Assembly (NCBI GenBank): GCA_017745595.1
Contig: WMBV01000042.1
Location: 1 to 42,529, forward strand
Reading direction: 5' to 3'
Length of the DNA stretch: 42,529 nucleotides
Source of the DNA: Bordetella petrii
GTDB lineage: Bacteria > Pseudomonadota > Gammaproteobacteria > Burkholderiales > Burkholderiaceae_B
Of the stretch, positions 17,891 through 26,633 are shown piece after piece. Numbering within the stretch: the first letter of the stretch is position 1; the number at the start of each line of letters is the position of its first letter. The position numbers and the translations under genes are program-made. The notes beneath the pieces are model-generated. The model made no database searches. It saw nothing but the letters and a program-made list of their open reading frames with translations, and had not been told where the DNA came from.

Positions 17891-20815
17891 ATGGCCGATA
17901 ACAGTAACCAAGCAAAGAAAGCCGATATCCACGGTATGGATATTGCCGTGCTCAGACGGCAATTGGCCGATCAGCAGAATCTGCTGGAGCAGGAAACTTG
18001 CGCTCGAGCGGCGCTTGCGGAAAGACTACAGCAAGAGCTGGTCCGCGTGGCACAGCTTAATCACAAGTTGCGTAAACGACGCGCCGGCCTGGAGGGCATG
18101 CTGTCAGCACCTATCCGCTACATGCGCGCGGCCTACCGCGGTATTGCCAAGCGTTGCCAACTGGAGCCGGTCCCTATCAGCCGGTTCGAGGTTGTCGAGC
18201 CTGAGGGCCGGAACAAGCCGGAGGGTGGCCCCCAGTTTTTATTGCTCGGGGATATAGGCTGGCCGCGTATGGCGGGCTGGCATTGGTTGCTGCTCGACAT
18301 TGAGGCCGGCCAAGCGCTGGAAGCAAGGTTGCGTTTTGATTTGGGGCGTGGATTTACTGAATCGCATGTTGTGAACATTGCCTTGCCGGCGCGCGGACGG
18401 GTGTGCTTTCCATTGTATGTGCCAGATGGATGCCGCAACATTTGCCTGGATCCGCACGGTGACGAGGCTGCGTTTCGGCTCTGCGCCGCTATCCTGCAAC
18501 AACTACCCGAGTCGCCGGAAGCCGGCGCTGACATGTACGGCGTGATGTCGGCATATGCGAGTATGGGCGGAAGCAGCGGCAATCTTGGCAGGCTCGAGCC
18601 AGGGCACGCTGTCAAGGCTTGGCGGGAAGAGGGCTACGCATGGCGCTCTGAGGGGATTGATCCGTGGTTCCGGGTGCGAAGAGCCAGAGTGTCCCTGAGA
18701 GAAGGATGGTTTAAGGTCAGCATGCGGATTTGTTCCGAAGTCGACCGAGGCAATGCCAAGCTGTACATGGATTATGGCAAAGGGTACAGCGAGCAGAATG
18801 TGGTGTCGTTACCGTTTTCCAGCGGCGATTCTGTTTGCCGCGTAGTTCATCTGAAGAGTGCGTTGCGCGGCATTCGGTTTGACCCTATGGAATGCGCAGC
18901 AGCCTTTACTGTCGATCTCTTGCATATGGAGCCTGTGACGGCAGCGGTGGCTCGCACGCTGATGCTGGAGCGGTTGGCTGAATGGCGTGAGCAAGAGGAT
19001 TCGGCGGGCGCAGGAATCTATCCAGATGCGGTGAATCTGGCCGCCAAAGGCGGAGATGAGCCGTCAGAGAATCTGTATTCTCTCTATGAAGCTACATATC
19101 ACCGCGACCCATCCTCGACGAATTATGCCGAGTGGATTCAACGCAATGAGAAATCACTTTTTGGCAATATCGCCGCGTTGCAGGAGCAAAAACGGGCATT
19201 TCTGCTTAAGCCGAAAATATCAATAGTTCTGCCGGTATACAACCCTTCGCTTGACCTGCTCACAAAGGCAATCGAGTCGGTGCGCGGCCAGAGCTATGAG
19301 AATTGGCAACTTTGCATTGCAGATGATGCGTCCCCAAACGACGCGGTGCGTTCCTTATTAAGGGAGTATGCAGAGCGAGACTCAAGAATCGTAGTGGTGT
19401 TTCGTGCCTCGAACGGGCATATCTCGGCAGCATCGAATTCTGCGTTGGGCCTGGTTACCGGCGATTATGTTGCGCTGTTGGACCATGACGACGAGCTTGC
19501 GGAGCATGCTCTCCATTTTATTGTGGGCGCGATCAATAAGACGCCTTGCGCTCGGGTCCTGTATACGGACGAAGATAAAATCGATGACAATGGCATACGA
19601 TCGGAGCCACATTTTAAATCCGATTGGAATCCAGATCTTTTTTGTTCGCAGAATTATGTCTCACATCTTTCCGTGTACCAGCATCAGCTATTGTTGCAAA
19701 TCGGCGGATTCCAGGAAGGCGTAGAAGGCAGTCAAGATCAGGATCTATTGCTGCGATGCTTGCCAGTAGTGCAGTCAGACGAAATCGTGCACATTCCCAT
19801 GGTGTTATATCATTGGCGCAGCACGGCGGGCTCTACCGCCCGGGATGCCGAAGGGAAAAGCTATACGACAGAGGCCGGCATTCTGGCACTTAGACGCTAT
19901 TTCGATTCGCAGCAGCGGCCTGACATTCTTGTGGAAAAGGGCCTGGCGCCCAACACATATCGCGTCAGATATCCCATCCCAGCACCGCAACCTCTGGTCA
20001 GCCTCTTAATCCCCACGCGCGATAGGGTGGACTTGCTGCGTGTATGTATCGAAAGCATTCGTGCAAAAACCACCTACCAAAATTATGAAATTCTGATACT
20101 GGATAATGAAAGCGTTGAGCCGGATACGCTTGCGTATTTTGAGACGATTCATCGCATCGACCCACGAGTACGCGTGGTGCCGTATCATCATCCTTTCAAT
20201 TACTCAGCCATTAATAACTTTGGCGCCAGCCAGGCTCGCGGCGAGCTGCTGGGTCTTGTGAATAACGATATTGAGGTCATCTCCCCGGAGTGGCTGACTG
20301 AAATGGTAAGCCACGCTTTGCGGCCGGAAATTGGCTGCGTGGGCGCGAAGCTGTACTTCGAGGATGATACGCTGCAGCATGCCGGCGTGATCCTGGGGTT
20401 GGGGGGGGTCGCCGGGCATTCGCACAAGTACTTTCCAAGGGCCGCCGCCGGGTACTTTCACCGCCTTCAAGTGACGCAGAATCTGTCCGCTGTCACTGCC
20501 GCTTGCCTGGTGGTTCGGAAATCCGTGTTCATGGAAGTAGGGGGGCTGGAAGAGGAGGCGTTGCGGGTGGCGTTCAATGATGTCGATTTTTGTTTGAAAG
20601 TGCGCGAGGCGGGCTATCGGAATTTGTGGACCCCGTATGCGGAGCTCTATCATTACGAATCGAAATCAAGGGGAACGGAAGACACGCCGGAAAAAAGGGC
20701 GAGATTCGCCAAGGAATCAATGTATATGCAGCAGAAATGGGCAGACAGGCTGCGAATTGACCCTTTCTATAGCAGAAATTTGACGACTTCACGCGAAGAT
20801 TTTTCTATCGCCTGA
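17891..20815 (+). CDS. Glycosyltransferase with two GT2 domains and duplicated N-terminal beta domain
   Basis: 974 residues. Residues 18-65 form a coiled coil (LRRQLADQQNLLEQE). Two related beta segments follow at about 141-200 and 290-345, sharing the pattern YGKGYSEQNVV / LGRGFTESHVV and then IRFDP / ICLDP. Then come two GT-A family 2 domains: the first at about 442-660 (ISIVLPVYN, DHDD at 531-534) and the second at about 702-925 (VSLLIPTRDR, NNDIE at 791-795, FNDVDFCLKVREAGYRN). The layout resembles large two-domain polysaccharide synthases that add alternating sugars. There is no signal peptide or membrane span. The gene starts 51 bases after the GT2-GT4 gene, without a clear ribosome binding site. 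Donor and linkage are unknown. Confidence 0.85.
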   Translation: MADNSNQAKKADIHGMDIAVLRRQLADQQNLLEQETCARAALAERLQQELVRVAQLNHKLRKRRAGLEGMLSAPIRYMRAAYRGIAKRCQLEPVPISRFEVVEPEGRNKPEGGPQFLLLGDIGWPRMAGWHWLLLDIEAGQALEARLRFDLGRGFTESHVVNIALPARGRVCFPLYVPDGCRNICLDPHGDEAAFRLCAAILQQLPESPEAGADMYGVMSAYASMGGSSGNLGRLEPGHAVKAWREEGYAWRSEGIDPWFRVRRARVSLREGWFKVSMRICSEVDRGNAKLYMDYGKGYSEQNVVSLPFSSGDSVCRVVHLKSALRGIRFDPMECAAAFTVDLLHMEPVTAAVARTLMLERLAEWREQEDSAGAGIYPDAVNLAAKGGDEPSENLYSLYEATYHRDPSSTNYAEWIQRNEKSLFGNIAALQEQKRAFLLKPKISIVLPVYNPSLDLLTKAIESVRGQSYENWQLCIADDASPNDAVRSLLREYAERDSRIVVVFRASNGHISAASNSALGLVTGDYVALLDHDDELAEHALHFIVGAINKTPCARVLYTDEDKIDDNGIRSEPHFKSDWNPDLFCSQNYVSHLSVYQHQLLLQIGGFQEGVEGSQDQDLLLRCLPVVQSDEIVHIPMVLYHWRSTAGSTARDAEGKSYTTEAGILALRRYFDSQQRPDILVEKGLAPNTYRVRYPIPAPQPLVSLLIPTRDRVDLLRVCIESIRAKTTYQNYEILILDNESVEPDTLAYFETIHRIDPRVRVVPYHHPFNYSAINNFGASQARGELLGLVNNDIEVISPEWLTEMVSHALRPEIGCVGAKLYFEDDTLQHAGVILGLGGVAGHSHKYFPRAAAGYFHRLQVTQNLSAVTAACLVVRKSVFMEVGGLEEEALRVAFNDVDFCLKVREAGYRNLWTPYAELYHYESKSRGTEDTPEKRARFAKESMYMQQKWADRLRIDPFYSRNLTTSREDFSIA

Positions 20816-20870
20816 GCTTTCGCTCGCAATTCTCGACGGTATTCCGCTCACGGCCGCAGTATGGTTCAAG

Positions 20871-20888
20871 GCGCCGCTGGCGCGGCGC
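20871..20888. terminator. GC-rich stem-loop between convergent genes
   Basis: GCGCCGC-TGGC-GCGGCGC forms a 7-bp perfect stem with a 4-base loop. It lies in the 109-base gap between the convergent glycosyltransferase and sulfotransferase genes, the expected place for a bidirectional terminator. No clear T-run follows on either strand. Confidence 0.4.
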
Positions 20889-20924
20889 ATGACTTTCATC
20901 TGACAGATAGCGTACCGGTTCGCG

Positions 20925-21893
20925 CTATGCGCCAAATGTCCGCTCTTCCAATACCTGCCCTGTCGCCGGGACAAAACATGTGACAACATCCCCGGGCTTC
21001 AGGGGGCTAGGCCAGCGGATATCGAATCCCACACAACTGTTGCGGGGAGGACGCAAGAATTGCAGATTCGGCCGGTGCAGCGTTGCCATGGCAGCTTTTT
21101 GCACTGGCTGGCCATTAACGCGCACACTTACTCGGACAGGGTTGTTACGGTCAAGCCTGTAGGCAAACCCTCCAAGGGTGGTTTTGCTCAATGTCTGAAT
21201 CCCGCCATGTATATACTCGTACCCTTGCTCAATCGCTTTCTTGCGCTCTTCTAGCATGGTTTGCGCCTGATTCCACAGCGAAAATTCGGGTTTCAGGAGT
21301 TTGGCAATATCCTCGGACAGCTCATCAGCAATTGTGTAAGAGGTTTTCTCAGTCTGAGCTGGATTACGATTGTCGTAGCGCACCGGAAGATCCAGCTTGT
21401 ACAGAGCGGAAAGAATGTTCAGGCTGGTGTCGTATTGTTCAGTCACCCCGACAAAACCCAGGGTCCCCAGTGGTACTCCTGACAGCATTTTGGTGGCAAT
21501 GGGGCCAGCCATTGGGGTTTTGATGAACGCTTCGAAAGTGCCTTGATAGTCAAAGTGCCGCACATGGTGCTCGTAGTGGGAAATGAGCTGATCGACAGGG
21601 TTTCGAATAAAGGTGAAGCTACGCCCTGCTGGAATCATAGTCAGATAGCGTACGGCCGGCACATGGCCGCCAATTAATTTGTAGTGCTTGGGCGCCAGGG
21701 CGCGCTCTAAGCGGTACATGTCCGGCGCAGGAGGGTAGGCCAGGCGAGCAATGTCAGGCTCAGTATGCGGACTGGAAGCTCCATAGTCGTAGCAAATGGA
21801 TTCTCTACCCAGTGCTTGTTCGAGTGCCAAGCGCAGGCTGGTGCCCGCAGTTTTAGGTATGTGAATGAAAAATAGGCAATTGGCGAGAGACAT
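20925..21893 (-). CDS. Sulfotransferase family protein, co-oriented downstream of cysD-cysNC (fifth of five)
   Basis: 322 residues from ATG 21893; an in-frame ATG at 21914 would lie inside a stem-loop and lacks a ribosome binding site. The PAPS loop is FFIHIPKTAGTSLR (PKTAGTS at 13-19), the 3'-phosphate segment is FIRNPVDQLISHY at 95-107, and GGHVPAVRYL at about 75-84 may supply an active-site histidine. This is the pattern of heparan 2-O and related Sulfotransfer_2 enzymes. The C-terminal 90 residues are beta-rich, perhaps a glycan-binding extension. It lies 64 bases downstream of cysNC on the same strand, so PAPS synthesis and PAPS use are probably transcribed together. It should act on polysaccharide intermediates in the cytoplasm; the acceptor is unknown. 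Confidence 0.85.
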   Translation of the reverse strand: MSLANCLFFIHIPKTAGTSLRLALEQALGRESICYDYGASSPHTEPDIARLAYPPAPDMYRLERALAPKHYKLIGGHVPAVRYLTMIPAGRSFTFIRNPVDQLISHYEHHVRHFDYQGTFEAFIKTPMAGPIATKMLSGVPLGTLGFVGVTEQYDTSLNILSALYKLDLPVRYDNRNPAQTEKTSYTIADELSEDIAKLLKPEFSLWNQAQTMLEERKKAIEQGYEYIHGGIQTLSKTTLGGFAYRLDRNNPVRVSVRVNGQPVQKAAMATLHRPNLQFLRPPRNSCVGFDIRWPSPLKPGDVVTCFVPATGQVLEERTFGA

Positions 21894-21905
21894 GTTTTTA
21901 TACAA

Positions 21906-21930
21906 CTCCGGCATCAAGATGATGCCGGAG
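21906..21930. promoter_or_regulatory. Perfect 11-bp stem-loop in the cysNC-sulfotransferase gap
   Basis: CTCCGGCATCA-AGA-TGATGCCGGAG is a perfect inverted repeat with a 3-base loop. It sits just upstream of the sulfotransferase start, and its GGAG arm (21906-21909) is the only Shine-Dalgarno-like sequence for ATG 21893. It has no long T-run, so it could be a weak attenuator, an mRNA-processing site or a translation-control hairpin. Confidence 0.45.
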
Positions 21931-21957
21931 AGGAGGTGACGTGAGGTTGGGCCAATA

Positions 21958-23862
21958 TTATTGGCAAATTCCGCGCGATTTCAATAACGCGATGAGCCGA
22001 TCCGCAGCCTCATCGGGCTTGCATTTGGAAGTATCTATTGCCAGATCAGGGTTCTCCGGCGCCTCATACGGCGAATCGATGCCCGTGAAGTTCTGCAACT
22101 GCCCCGAGCGCGCCTTTTTGTAAAGCCCCTTGGTGTCTCGGCTTTCGGCGACGGCGAGCGGCGTATTGACATAGACTTCGATAAATTCACCGTCCTCCAG
22201 CAGGCTGCGAGCCATTTCGCGCTCGGACTCGAAAGGCGAAATGAACGAGGTGATCACGATGAGCCCGCTGTCGACCATCAGCTTGGCCACTTCCGCCACG
22301 CGCCGGATATTCTCGACCCGATCGGCGTCAGTGAAGCCCAGGTCTTTGTTGAGCCCGTGTCGCACGTTGTCGCCATCCAGCAGGTAGGTATGGCGGCCTT
22401 CGGCGTGCAGCTTTTTTTCGACCAGGTTGGCGATGGTGGATTTGCCGGCGCCGGACAGGCCAGTGAACCATAGCACGCAAGCCTTTTGCTGCTTGATCCC
22501 GCTGCGGGCCGCCTTGTCGACGTCGACATGCTGCATGTGAATGTTATGGCTGCGGCGCAGTGCGAAGCGCAGCAAACCGGCACCCACGGTGTTGTTCGTA
22601 TGGCGGTCTACCAGAATGAACCCGCCCGTGTCCGGGTTGTTGTCATAGGCATCGAAGGCGATAGGGCGGTCAAGGTTGATATTGCACACGCCGATTTCGT
22701 TCAGATCGAGCTTGCGGGCCGCGATGTGCTCCAGCGTGTTCACGTTGACTTGGTGCTTGATGCTGGTGACCGTCACAGTGGCCGTGCGGTTGCCGATTTT
22801 CATCAAGTACGGGCGGCCGGGCAGCAGGGGTTCGTCGTGCATCCAGATCAGCGTCGTTTCGAACTGATCCGCCACTTCGGGAGGGTCTTCTTTGGTGGAA
22901 ATGACGTCGCCGCGAGAGATGTCGATCTCGTCGTTCAGCGTCAATGTGATGGATTGGCCCGCTACCGCCATGGGCAGATCGCCGCCGTGGGCCACGATGC
23001 GCGCCACAGTGCTCTCTTTGCCCGACGGCTGCACGCGGATGCGGTCTCCTGGCTTCACGACACCGCTGGCGATGGTGCCGGCAAACCCGCGGAAATCCAG
23101 GTTGGGGCGGTTGACCCATTGCACCGGCAATCGGAACGGCTGTTGCTGCATGCGCAGCTCGTTGATCTCTACCGTTTCCAGATAGCCCATCAGCGTGGTG
23201 CCGTGATACCACAACATGTTGCCGCTGGGGGTCACGATATTGTCGCCCTTGAAGGCCGACATGGGGATGAAGGTGACGTTCTTGACGCCGATGTGTTCGG
23301 CGAAGCTGCGATAGTCTTCGACGATTTTGTTGTAAACGCTTTCGGCATAATCGACCAGGTCCATCTTGTTGATGGCCACGACGATGTGCTGAATGCCGAT
23401 TAGCGATACCAGGTAGCTATGGCGGCGGGTTTGGGTCAGCACGCCTTTGCGGGCGTCGACCATGACTACGGCGACGTCGGCTGTCGAGGCACCGGTCACC
23501 ATGTTGCGCGTATATTGCTCATGGCCCGGGGTGTCGGCCACGATGAATTTGCGCTTGTCGGTAGAGAAGAAGCGGTACGCGACGTCGATGGTAATGCCTT
23601 GCTCACGTTCGGCGGCCAGGCCGTCGACCAGCAAGGCGAAGTCGATGGCATCGCCCTGTGTGCCCCATTTTTTGGAATCGGCTTCGACCGCGGCGAGCTG
23701 GTCTTCGAACAGCATTTTCGATTCATAGAGCAGCCGCCCGATCAACGTGCTTTTGCCGTCGTCTACGCTGCCGCAGGTGATGAAGCGCAGCAGGCTTTTC
23801 TTTTCGTGGGTGCTCAGGTACTGAGCAATGTCGGTAGAGATCAGGTCAGATACGTGAGCCAT
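21958..23862 (-). CDS. cysNC: Bifunctional sulfate adenylyltransferase subunit 1 / APS kinase
   Basis: 634 residues, the normal length of CysN-CysC (NodQ-type) fusions. The CysN part (about 1-450) is an EF-Tu-like GTPase: P-loop GSVDDGKST at 31-39, [14 protein letters not shown] at 165-170, then two beta domains. The APS kinase part (about 455-634) has P-loop GLSGAGKST at 468-476, [17 protein letters not shown], and FISPFESER. With CysD it makes APS from sulfate and ATP using GTP hydrolysis, then phosphorylates APS to PAPS in the cytoplasm. The start ATG overlaps the cysD stop by one base (TAATG) and has AGAGGGG upstream, so the genes are translationally coupled. All key motifs are intact. 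No cysH or cysI lies nearby, and the next gene is a sulfotransferase. Confidence 0.97.
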   Translation of the reverse strand: MAHVSDLISTDIAQYLSTHEKKSLLRFITCGSVDDGKSTLIGRLLYESKMLFEDQLAAVEADSKKWGTQGDAIDFALLVDGLAAEREQGITIDVAYRFFSTDKRKFIVADTPGHEQYTRNMVTGASTADVAVVMVDARKGVLTQTRRHSYLVSLIGIQHIVVAINKMDLVDYAESVYNKIVEDYRSFAEHIGVKNVTFIPMSAFKGDNIVTPSGNMLWYHGTTLMGYLETVEINELRMQQQPFRLPVQWVNRPNLDFRGFAGTIASGVVKPGDRIRVQPSGKESTVARIVAHGGDLPMAVAGQSITLTLNDEIDISRGDVISTKEDPPEVADQFETTLIWMHDEPLLPGRPYLMKIGNRTATVTVTSIKHQVNVNTLEHIAARKLDLNEIGVCNINLDRPIAFDAYDNNPDTGGFILVDRHTNNTVGAGLLRFALRRSHNIHMQHVDVDKAARSGIKQQKACVLWFTGLSGAGKSTIANLVEKKLHAEGRHTYLLDGDNVRHGLNKDLGFTDADRVENIRRVAEVAKLMVDSGLIVITSFISPFESEREMARSLLEDGEFIEVYVNTPLAVAESRDTKGLYKKARSGQLQNFTGIDSPYEAPENPDLAIDTSKCKPDEAADRLIALLKSRGICQ

Positions 23863-25613
23863 TAGAAGTACCCCTCTTGCTTTTTCTTTTCCATGGAAGC
23901 AGCGGAATCGTGGTCGATGACGCGGCCCTGGCGTTCGGACGTACGCGTCAATAGCATTTCCTGAATAATCGCCGGCAGCGTGTCGGCTTCGGACTCGACT
24001 GCGCCCGTCAGCGGATAGCAGCCCAGCGTGCGGAAGCGGACGTTCTTCATCATGGGGACTTCGCCGGGGTTCAGGGGCATGCGGTCGTCGTCGACCATGA
24101 TGAGCGCGCCGTCGCGTTCGACAACGGGCCGCAGGGCAGAGTAGTACAGCGGCACGATCGGGATGTTCTCAAGATAGATGTACTGCCAGATGTCCAGCTC
24201 GGTCCAGTTCGACAGCGGGAATACGCGCATCGATTCGCCCTTGTGTTTGCGGGCGTTGTACAGCTTCCAGAGTTCCGGTCGCTGGTTTTTGGGGTCCCAG
24301 CGGTGCTGGGCGGTGCGGAACGAGAAAATCCGTTCTTTGGCGCGCGATTTTTCTTCGTCGCGCCGGGCGCCCCCGAACGCGGCGTCGAACTTGTATTTGT
24401 CCAGGGCTTGTTTCAAGCCTTCGGTTTTCATGACATCGGTATGGATGGCCGACCCATGCGTAAAGGGGTTGATGTCTTTGGCCACGCCGTCCGGATTGAT
24501 ATGCACCAGCAGCTTCATGCCCAGTTCTTTCGCCATCTTGTCCCGGAACTTATACATGTCCTGGAATTTCCAGCGCGTATCGACGTGCAGCAGGGGAAAC
24601 GGCGGAATGGCGGGGTAAAACGCCTTCATCGCCAGATGCAGCATGACTGCGCTGTCTTTGCCGATGGAATACAGCATGACAGGGTTGTCGGCTTCTGCGA
24701 CGACCTCTCGCATGATGTGGATGCTTTCGGCTTCCAGCCGCTGTAGGTGAGTTAAGGGCATGTCGGGCCTCGTGTTGGAATCCAATGGAACAATGATCGA
24801 ACTGGATTGCGCCTCGCCCCGGGCGACCGGAGCGGGTGGTGCATTGACAGGCAGGTAAATGGCCTGGAACCGGTCGGCTTGCGACGCGATCCAGGGACCG
24901 AGAGTCTTCGGGTGGCCAAGGTGCCGGTTGGCCAGAACCGCGAAAATCTTGTCGGGCACTTCTTGAATCAGGGCTTGCAGGAATGCTTGCCAGTCGGGCG
25001 CGCCGGGAGGGTGATCGAAAACCAGCCAGAATATCTGGCCGCGTGGCATATGTGCGTAGAGCTGATGTTGGCCTTCAGGCAGCGCGCGTTGGCTTATCCA
25101 TAGCACTTGGCCGCCGGCCTGGCGGGCATCGTTTTGGAACTGCCGATATTCCCTGGTCAGCCACTGGATGACGATAGGGCTGGTGGCGGCCCGCGCCTGG
25201 TCCAGCATCGACGGTGCTGCCAGGTCCCAGCGATGCAGAAGGCGGGCGCAACTGCGTGTCAGGATCGGGTGGCCGCGACGCGCCTGCAGCCAGGCGCCAA
25301 TGGATTCCTGGCCCCAGACGTAATGGCCTGCCAGGTGTTCCGCCTGGGGGGTGCTGCCTAACAGGGCCTTGTGCAGCGCGGCTTCGTCCGCCGCGGTCAG
25401 TTGCTCTTGCCCGCGCGCCGGGCGGCCGCGCTTGCCTGTATCGACCGCGCTCCAGCCGCCGGCCGTATAGGCCTTGTGCGCCGCGACAATGGTGGGGACG
25501 CTCAAGCCCGTTGTCTGCCGTATTTCGGCCAAAGTCGAGCCGCCCAGCCGCATGCGAACCGCCTCGCGGCGGCTTTCATTGAGACTTGTAATCGTACGGG
25601 ACTTGGAAGCCAA
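23862..25613 (-). CDS. cysD: CysD sulfate adenylyltransferase subunit 2 with N-terminal IS630-transposase-like extension
   Basis: 583 residues in one uninterrupted frame. Residues 285-583 are a complete CysD (normal family length about 300): [14 protein letters not shown], the pyrophosphatase-loop motif [36 protein letters not shown] and the C-terminal [11 protein letters not shown]. It forms APS from sulfate and ATP together with CysNC. Residues 1-280 resemble an IS630-type transposase: helix-turn-helix ([20 protein letters not shown], 26-45), the GKRGRPARG hinge, a second winged helix ([14 protein letters not shown]) and a decayed RNase-H-like domain whose catalytic acidic residues are not evident ([18 protein letters not shown]). 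The start is the TTG at 25613; ATG 25553 has a better GAGG but would cut the helix-turn-helix. An internal ATG at 24761 could yield plain CysD. It is the first gene of the operon. Confidence 0.9.
   Translation of the reverse strand: MASKSRTITSLNESRREAVRMRLGGSTLAEIRQTTGLSVPTIVAAHKAYTAGGWSAVDTGKRGRPARGQEQLTAADEAALHKALLGSTPQAEHLAGHYVWGQESIGAWLQARRGHPILTRSCARLLHRWDLAAPSMLDQARAATSPIVIQWLTREYRQFQNDARQAGGQVLWISQRALPEGQHQLYAHMPRGQIFWLVFDHPPGAPDWQAFLQALIQEVPDKIFAVLANRHLGHPKTLGPWIASQADRFQAIYLPVNAPPAPVARGEAQSSSIIVPLDSNTRPDMPLTHLQRLEAESIHIMREVVAEADNPVMLYSIGKDSAVMLHLAMKAFYPAIPPFPLLHVDTRWKFQDMYKFRDKMAKELGMKLLVHINPDGVAKDINPFTHGSAIHTDVMKTEGLKQALDKYKFDAAFGGARRDEEKSRAKERIFSFRTAQHRWDPKNQRPELWKLYNARKHKGESMRVFPLSNWTELDIWQYIYLENIPIVPLYYSALRPVVERDGALIMVDDDRMPLNPGEVPMMKNVRFRTLGCYPLTGAVESEADTLPAIIQEMLLTRTSERQGRVIDHDSAASMEKKKQEGYF
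24759..24771 (-). promoter_or_regulatory. Possible internal ribosome binding site and start for stand-alone CysD
   Basis: On the minus strand GAGG lies six bases before the in-frame ATG at 24761, exactly where conserved CysD sequence begins. It may let ordinary-length CysD be made in addition to, or instead of, the fusion. Confidence 0.5.
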
Positions 25614-25658
25614 GGAACTACGGGTAATGAGTGAATGAGTGCAAGTAGTGTAGGGGAA

Positions 25659-25725
25659 ATCGCATCGCTTTTCGACTATTAAACATTTTTTTAATGGATC
25701 AAATAGTAAAAGTATTTGATGCGAT
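25659..25725. promoter_or_regulatory. Long dyad in the cysD-cysQ divergent promoter region
   Basis: ATCGCATC (25659-25666) and ACTATT (25675-25680) on the left mirror AATAGT (25702-25707) and GATGCGAT (25718-25725) on the right, with nearly the same centre near 25691. CTTTT/AAAAG blocks between the arms also pair, with small offsets. A further ATTAAA/TTTAAT pair lies in the core. The core is AT-rich in an otherwise GC-rich region. The position, 46 bases upstream of the cysD start and 86 upstream of cysQ, suits an operator for a shared regulator (a CysB-type LysR protein would be usual) or for the DNA-binding half of the CysD fusion. Confidence 0.5.
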
Positions 25726-25757
25726 GAGATCGGCTCGTTTATATGTATCGGTGCTTT

Positions 25758-25780
25758 GCTTATCCCTTTTGCTTATCCCT
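25758..25780. repeat. Short direct repeat upstream of cysQ
   Basis: GCTTATCCCT occurs twice, at 25758-25767 and 25771-25780, separated by TTT. It lies within the cysQ leader. Significance unknown. Confidence 0.45.
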
Positions 25781-25811
25781 CTTGTAGGGACTTCTCGGAG
25801 TTCTGGTTCTT

Positions 25812-26579
25812 ATGGTTGCTACCTCCCGCCTGGAATTGTTGGATCGTCTGATCCCCGTCGTGCACGCCGCTGGCGAAGTGGTAATGCAGGTGTATCGGAC
25901 AGACTTTTCGGCTGAGACCAAGGGCGACGATTCGCCCGTGACCCAGGCCGATCAGCGGGCCGAGGCCTTGATCGTTCCCGCACTGCGTGAACTGCTGCCA
26001 GGGGTTCCCGTGGTGGCGGAAGAAGCGGTGGCCGCGGGGGACATTCCCGCTGCGTGCGAGCGGTTCTGGCTGGTCGATCCCCTGGACGGGACCAAAGAAT
26101 TCATCAGCCGCAATGGGGAATTCACCGTCAACGTCGCGTTGATTGAAGAGCGAATTCCCGTGCTTGGAGTCGTTCTGGCTCCCGCCCTGGGCCAATTGTT
26201 TCTGGGCGGCAGCGATTGTGGCGCCTATCTTGAGACCCAGGGCGAAAGGCGCAAGCTGGCTTGCCGATCGGCGCCTGTCGAAGGGTTGACGGTGGTGGCC
26301 AGCCGGTCGCATGGCGATGCCGATGCGTTGGCTGCTTTTCTGAACGGCCGCCAGCTTGCTGAAGTGCGTAATGCGGGTTCTTCGTTGAAGCTGTGCCTGG
26401 TGGCGAGCGGCGAGGCGGACCTGTATCCGCGCTTGGGCCGCACCATGGAATGGGATATCGCGGCGGGGCATGCCGTGCTGGCGGCCGCGGGCGGCACGGT
26501 CAAGACTTTGGACGGCCAGATGCTGCTTTATGGCAAACCGGGTTACGAGAATCCCCATTTTGTGGCGGCCGGGCTATAG
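25812..26579 (+). CDS. cysQ: 3'(2'),5'-bisphosphate nucleotidase CysQ
   Basis: 255 residues, normal for CysQ. It belongs to the inositol monophosphatase-like, Mg-dependent phosphatases: DSPVTQADQRAE (metal site), VVAEE at about 66-70, the signature WLVDPLDGTKEF and the C-terminal EWDIAAGHAVL. It hydrolyses PAP, the product inhibitor left after sulfotransferase or PAPS reductase action, to AMP and phosphate. It is divergent from cysD across 198 bases with a strong dyad. Five sulfotransferases in the window would release much PAP, so its placement next to PAPS synthesis makes sense. The only ribosome binding site-like sequence is GGAG eleven bases upstream of ATG 25812. Confidence 0.95.
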   Translation: MVATSRLELLDRLIPVVHAAGEVVMQVYRTDFSAETKGDDSPVTQADQRAEALIVPALRELLPGVPVVAEEAVAAGDIPAACERFWLVDPLDGTKEFISRNGEFTVNVALIEERIPVLGVVLAPALGQLFLGGSDCGAYLETQGERRKLACRSAPVEGLTVVASRSHGDADALAAFLNGRQLAEVRNAGSSLKLCLVASGEADLYPRLGRTMEWDIAAGHAVLAAAGGTVKTLDGQMLLYGKPGYENPHFVAAGL

Positions 26580-26633
26580 GCCGGGCGGGATAGGCGCATA
26601 AGAATCCGATTCAGCTCGATTGCATATTGGAAA

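Noticed and set aside
25553-25613. Alternative start of the CysD fusion at ATG 25553
   Set aside because: It has a better ribosome binding site, but it would remove the first helix of the helix-turn-helix. Kept only as an alternative.
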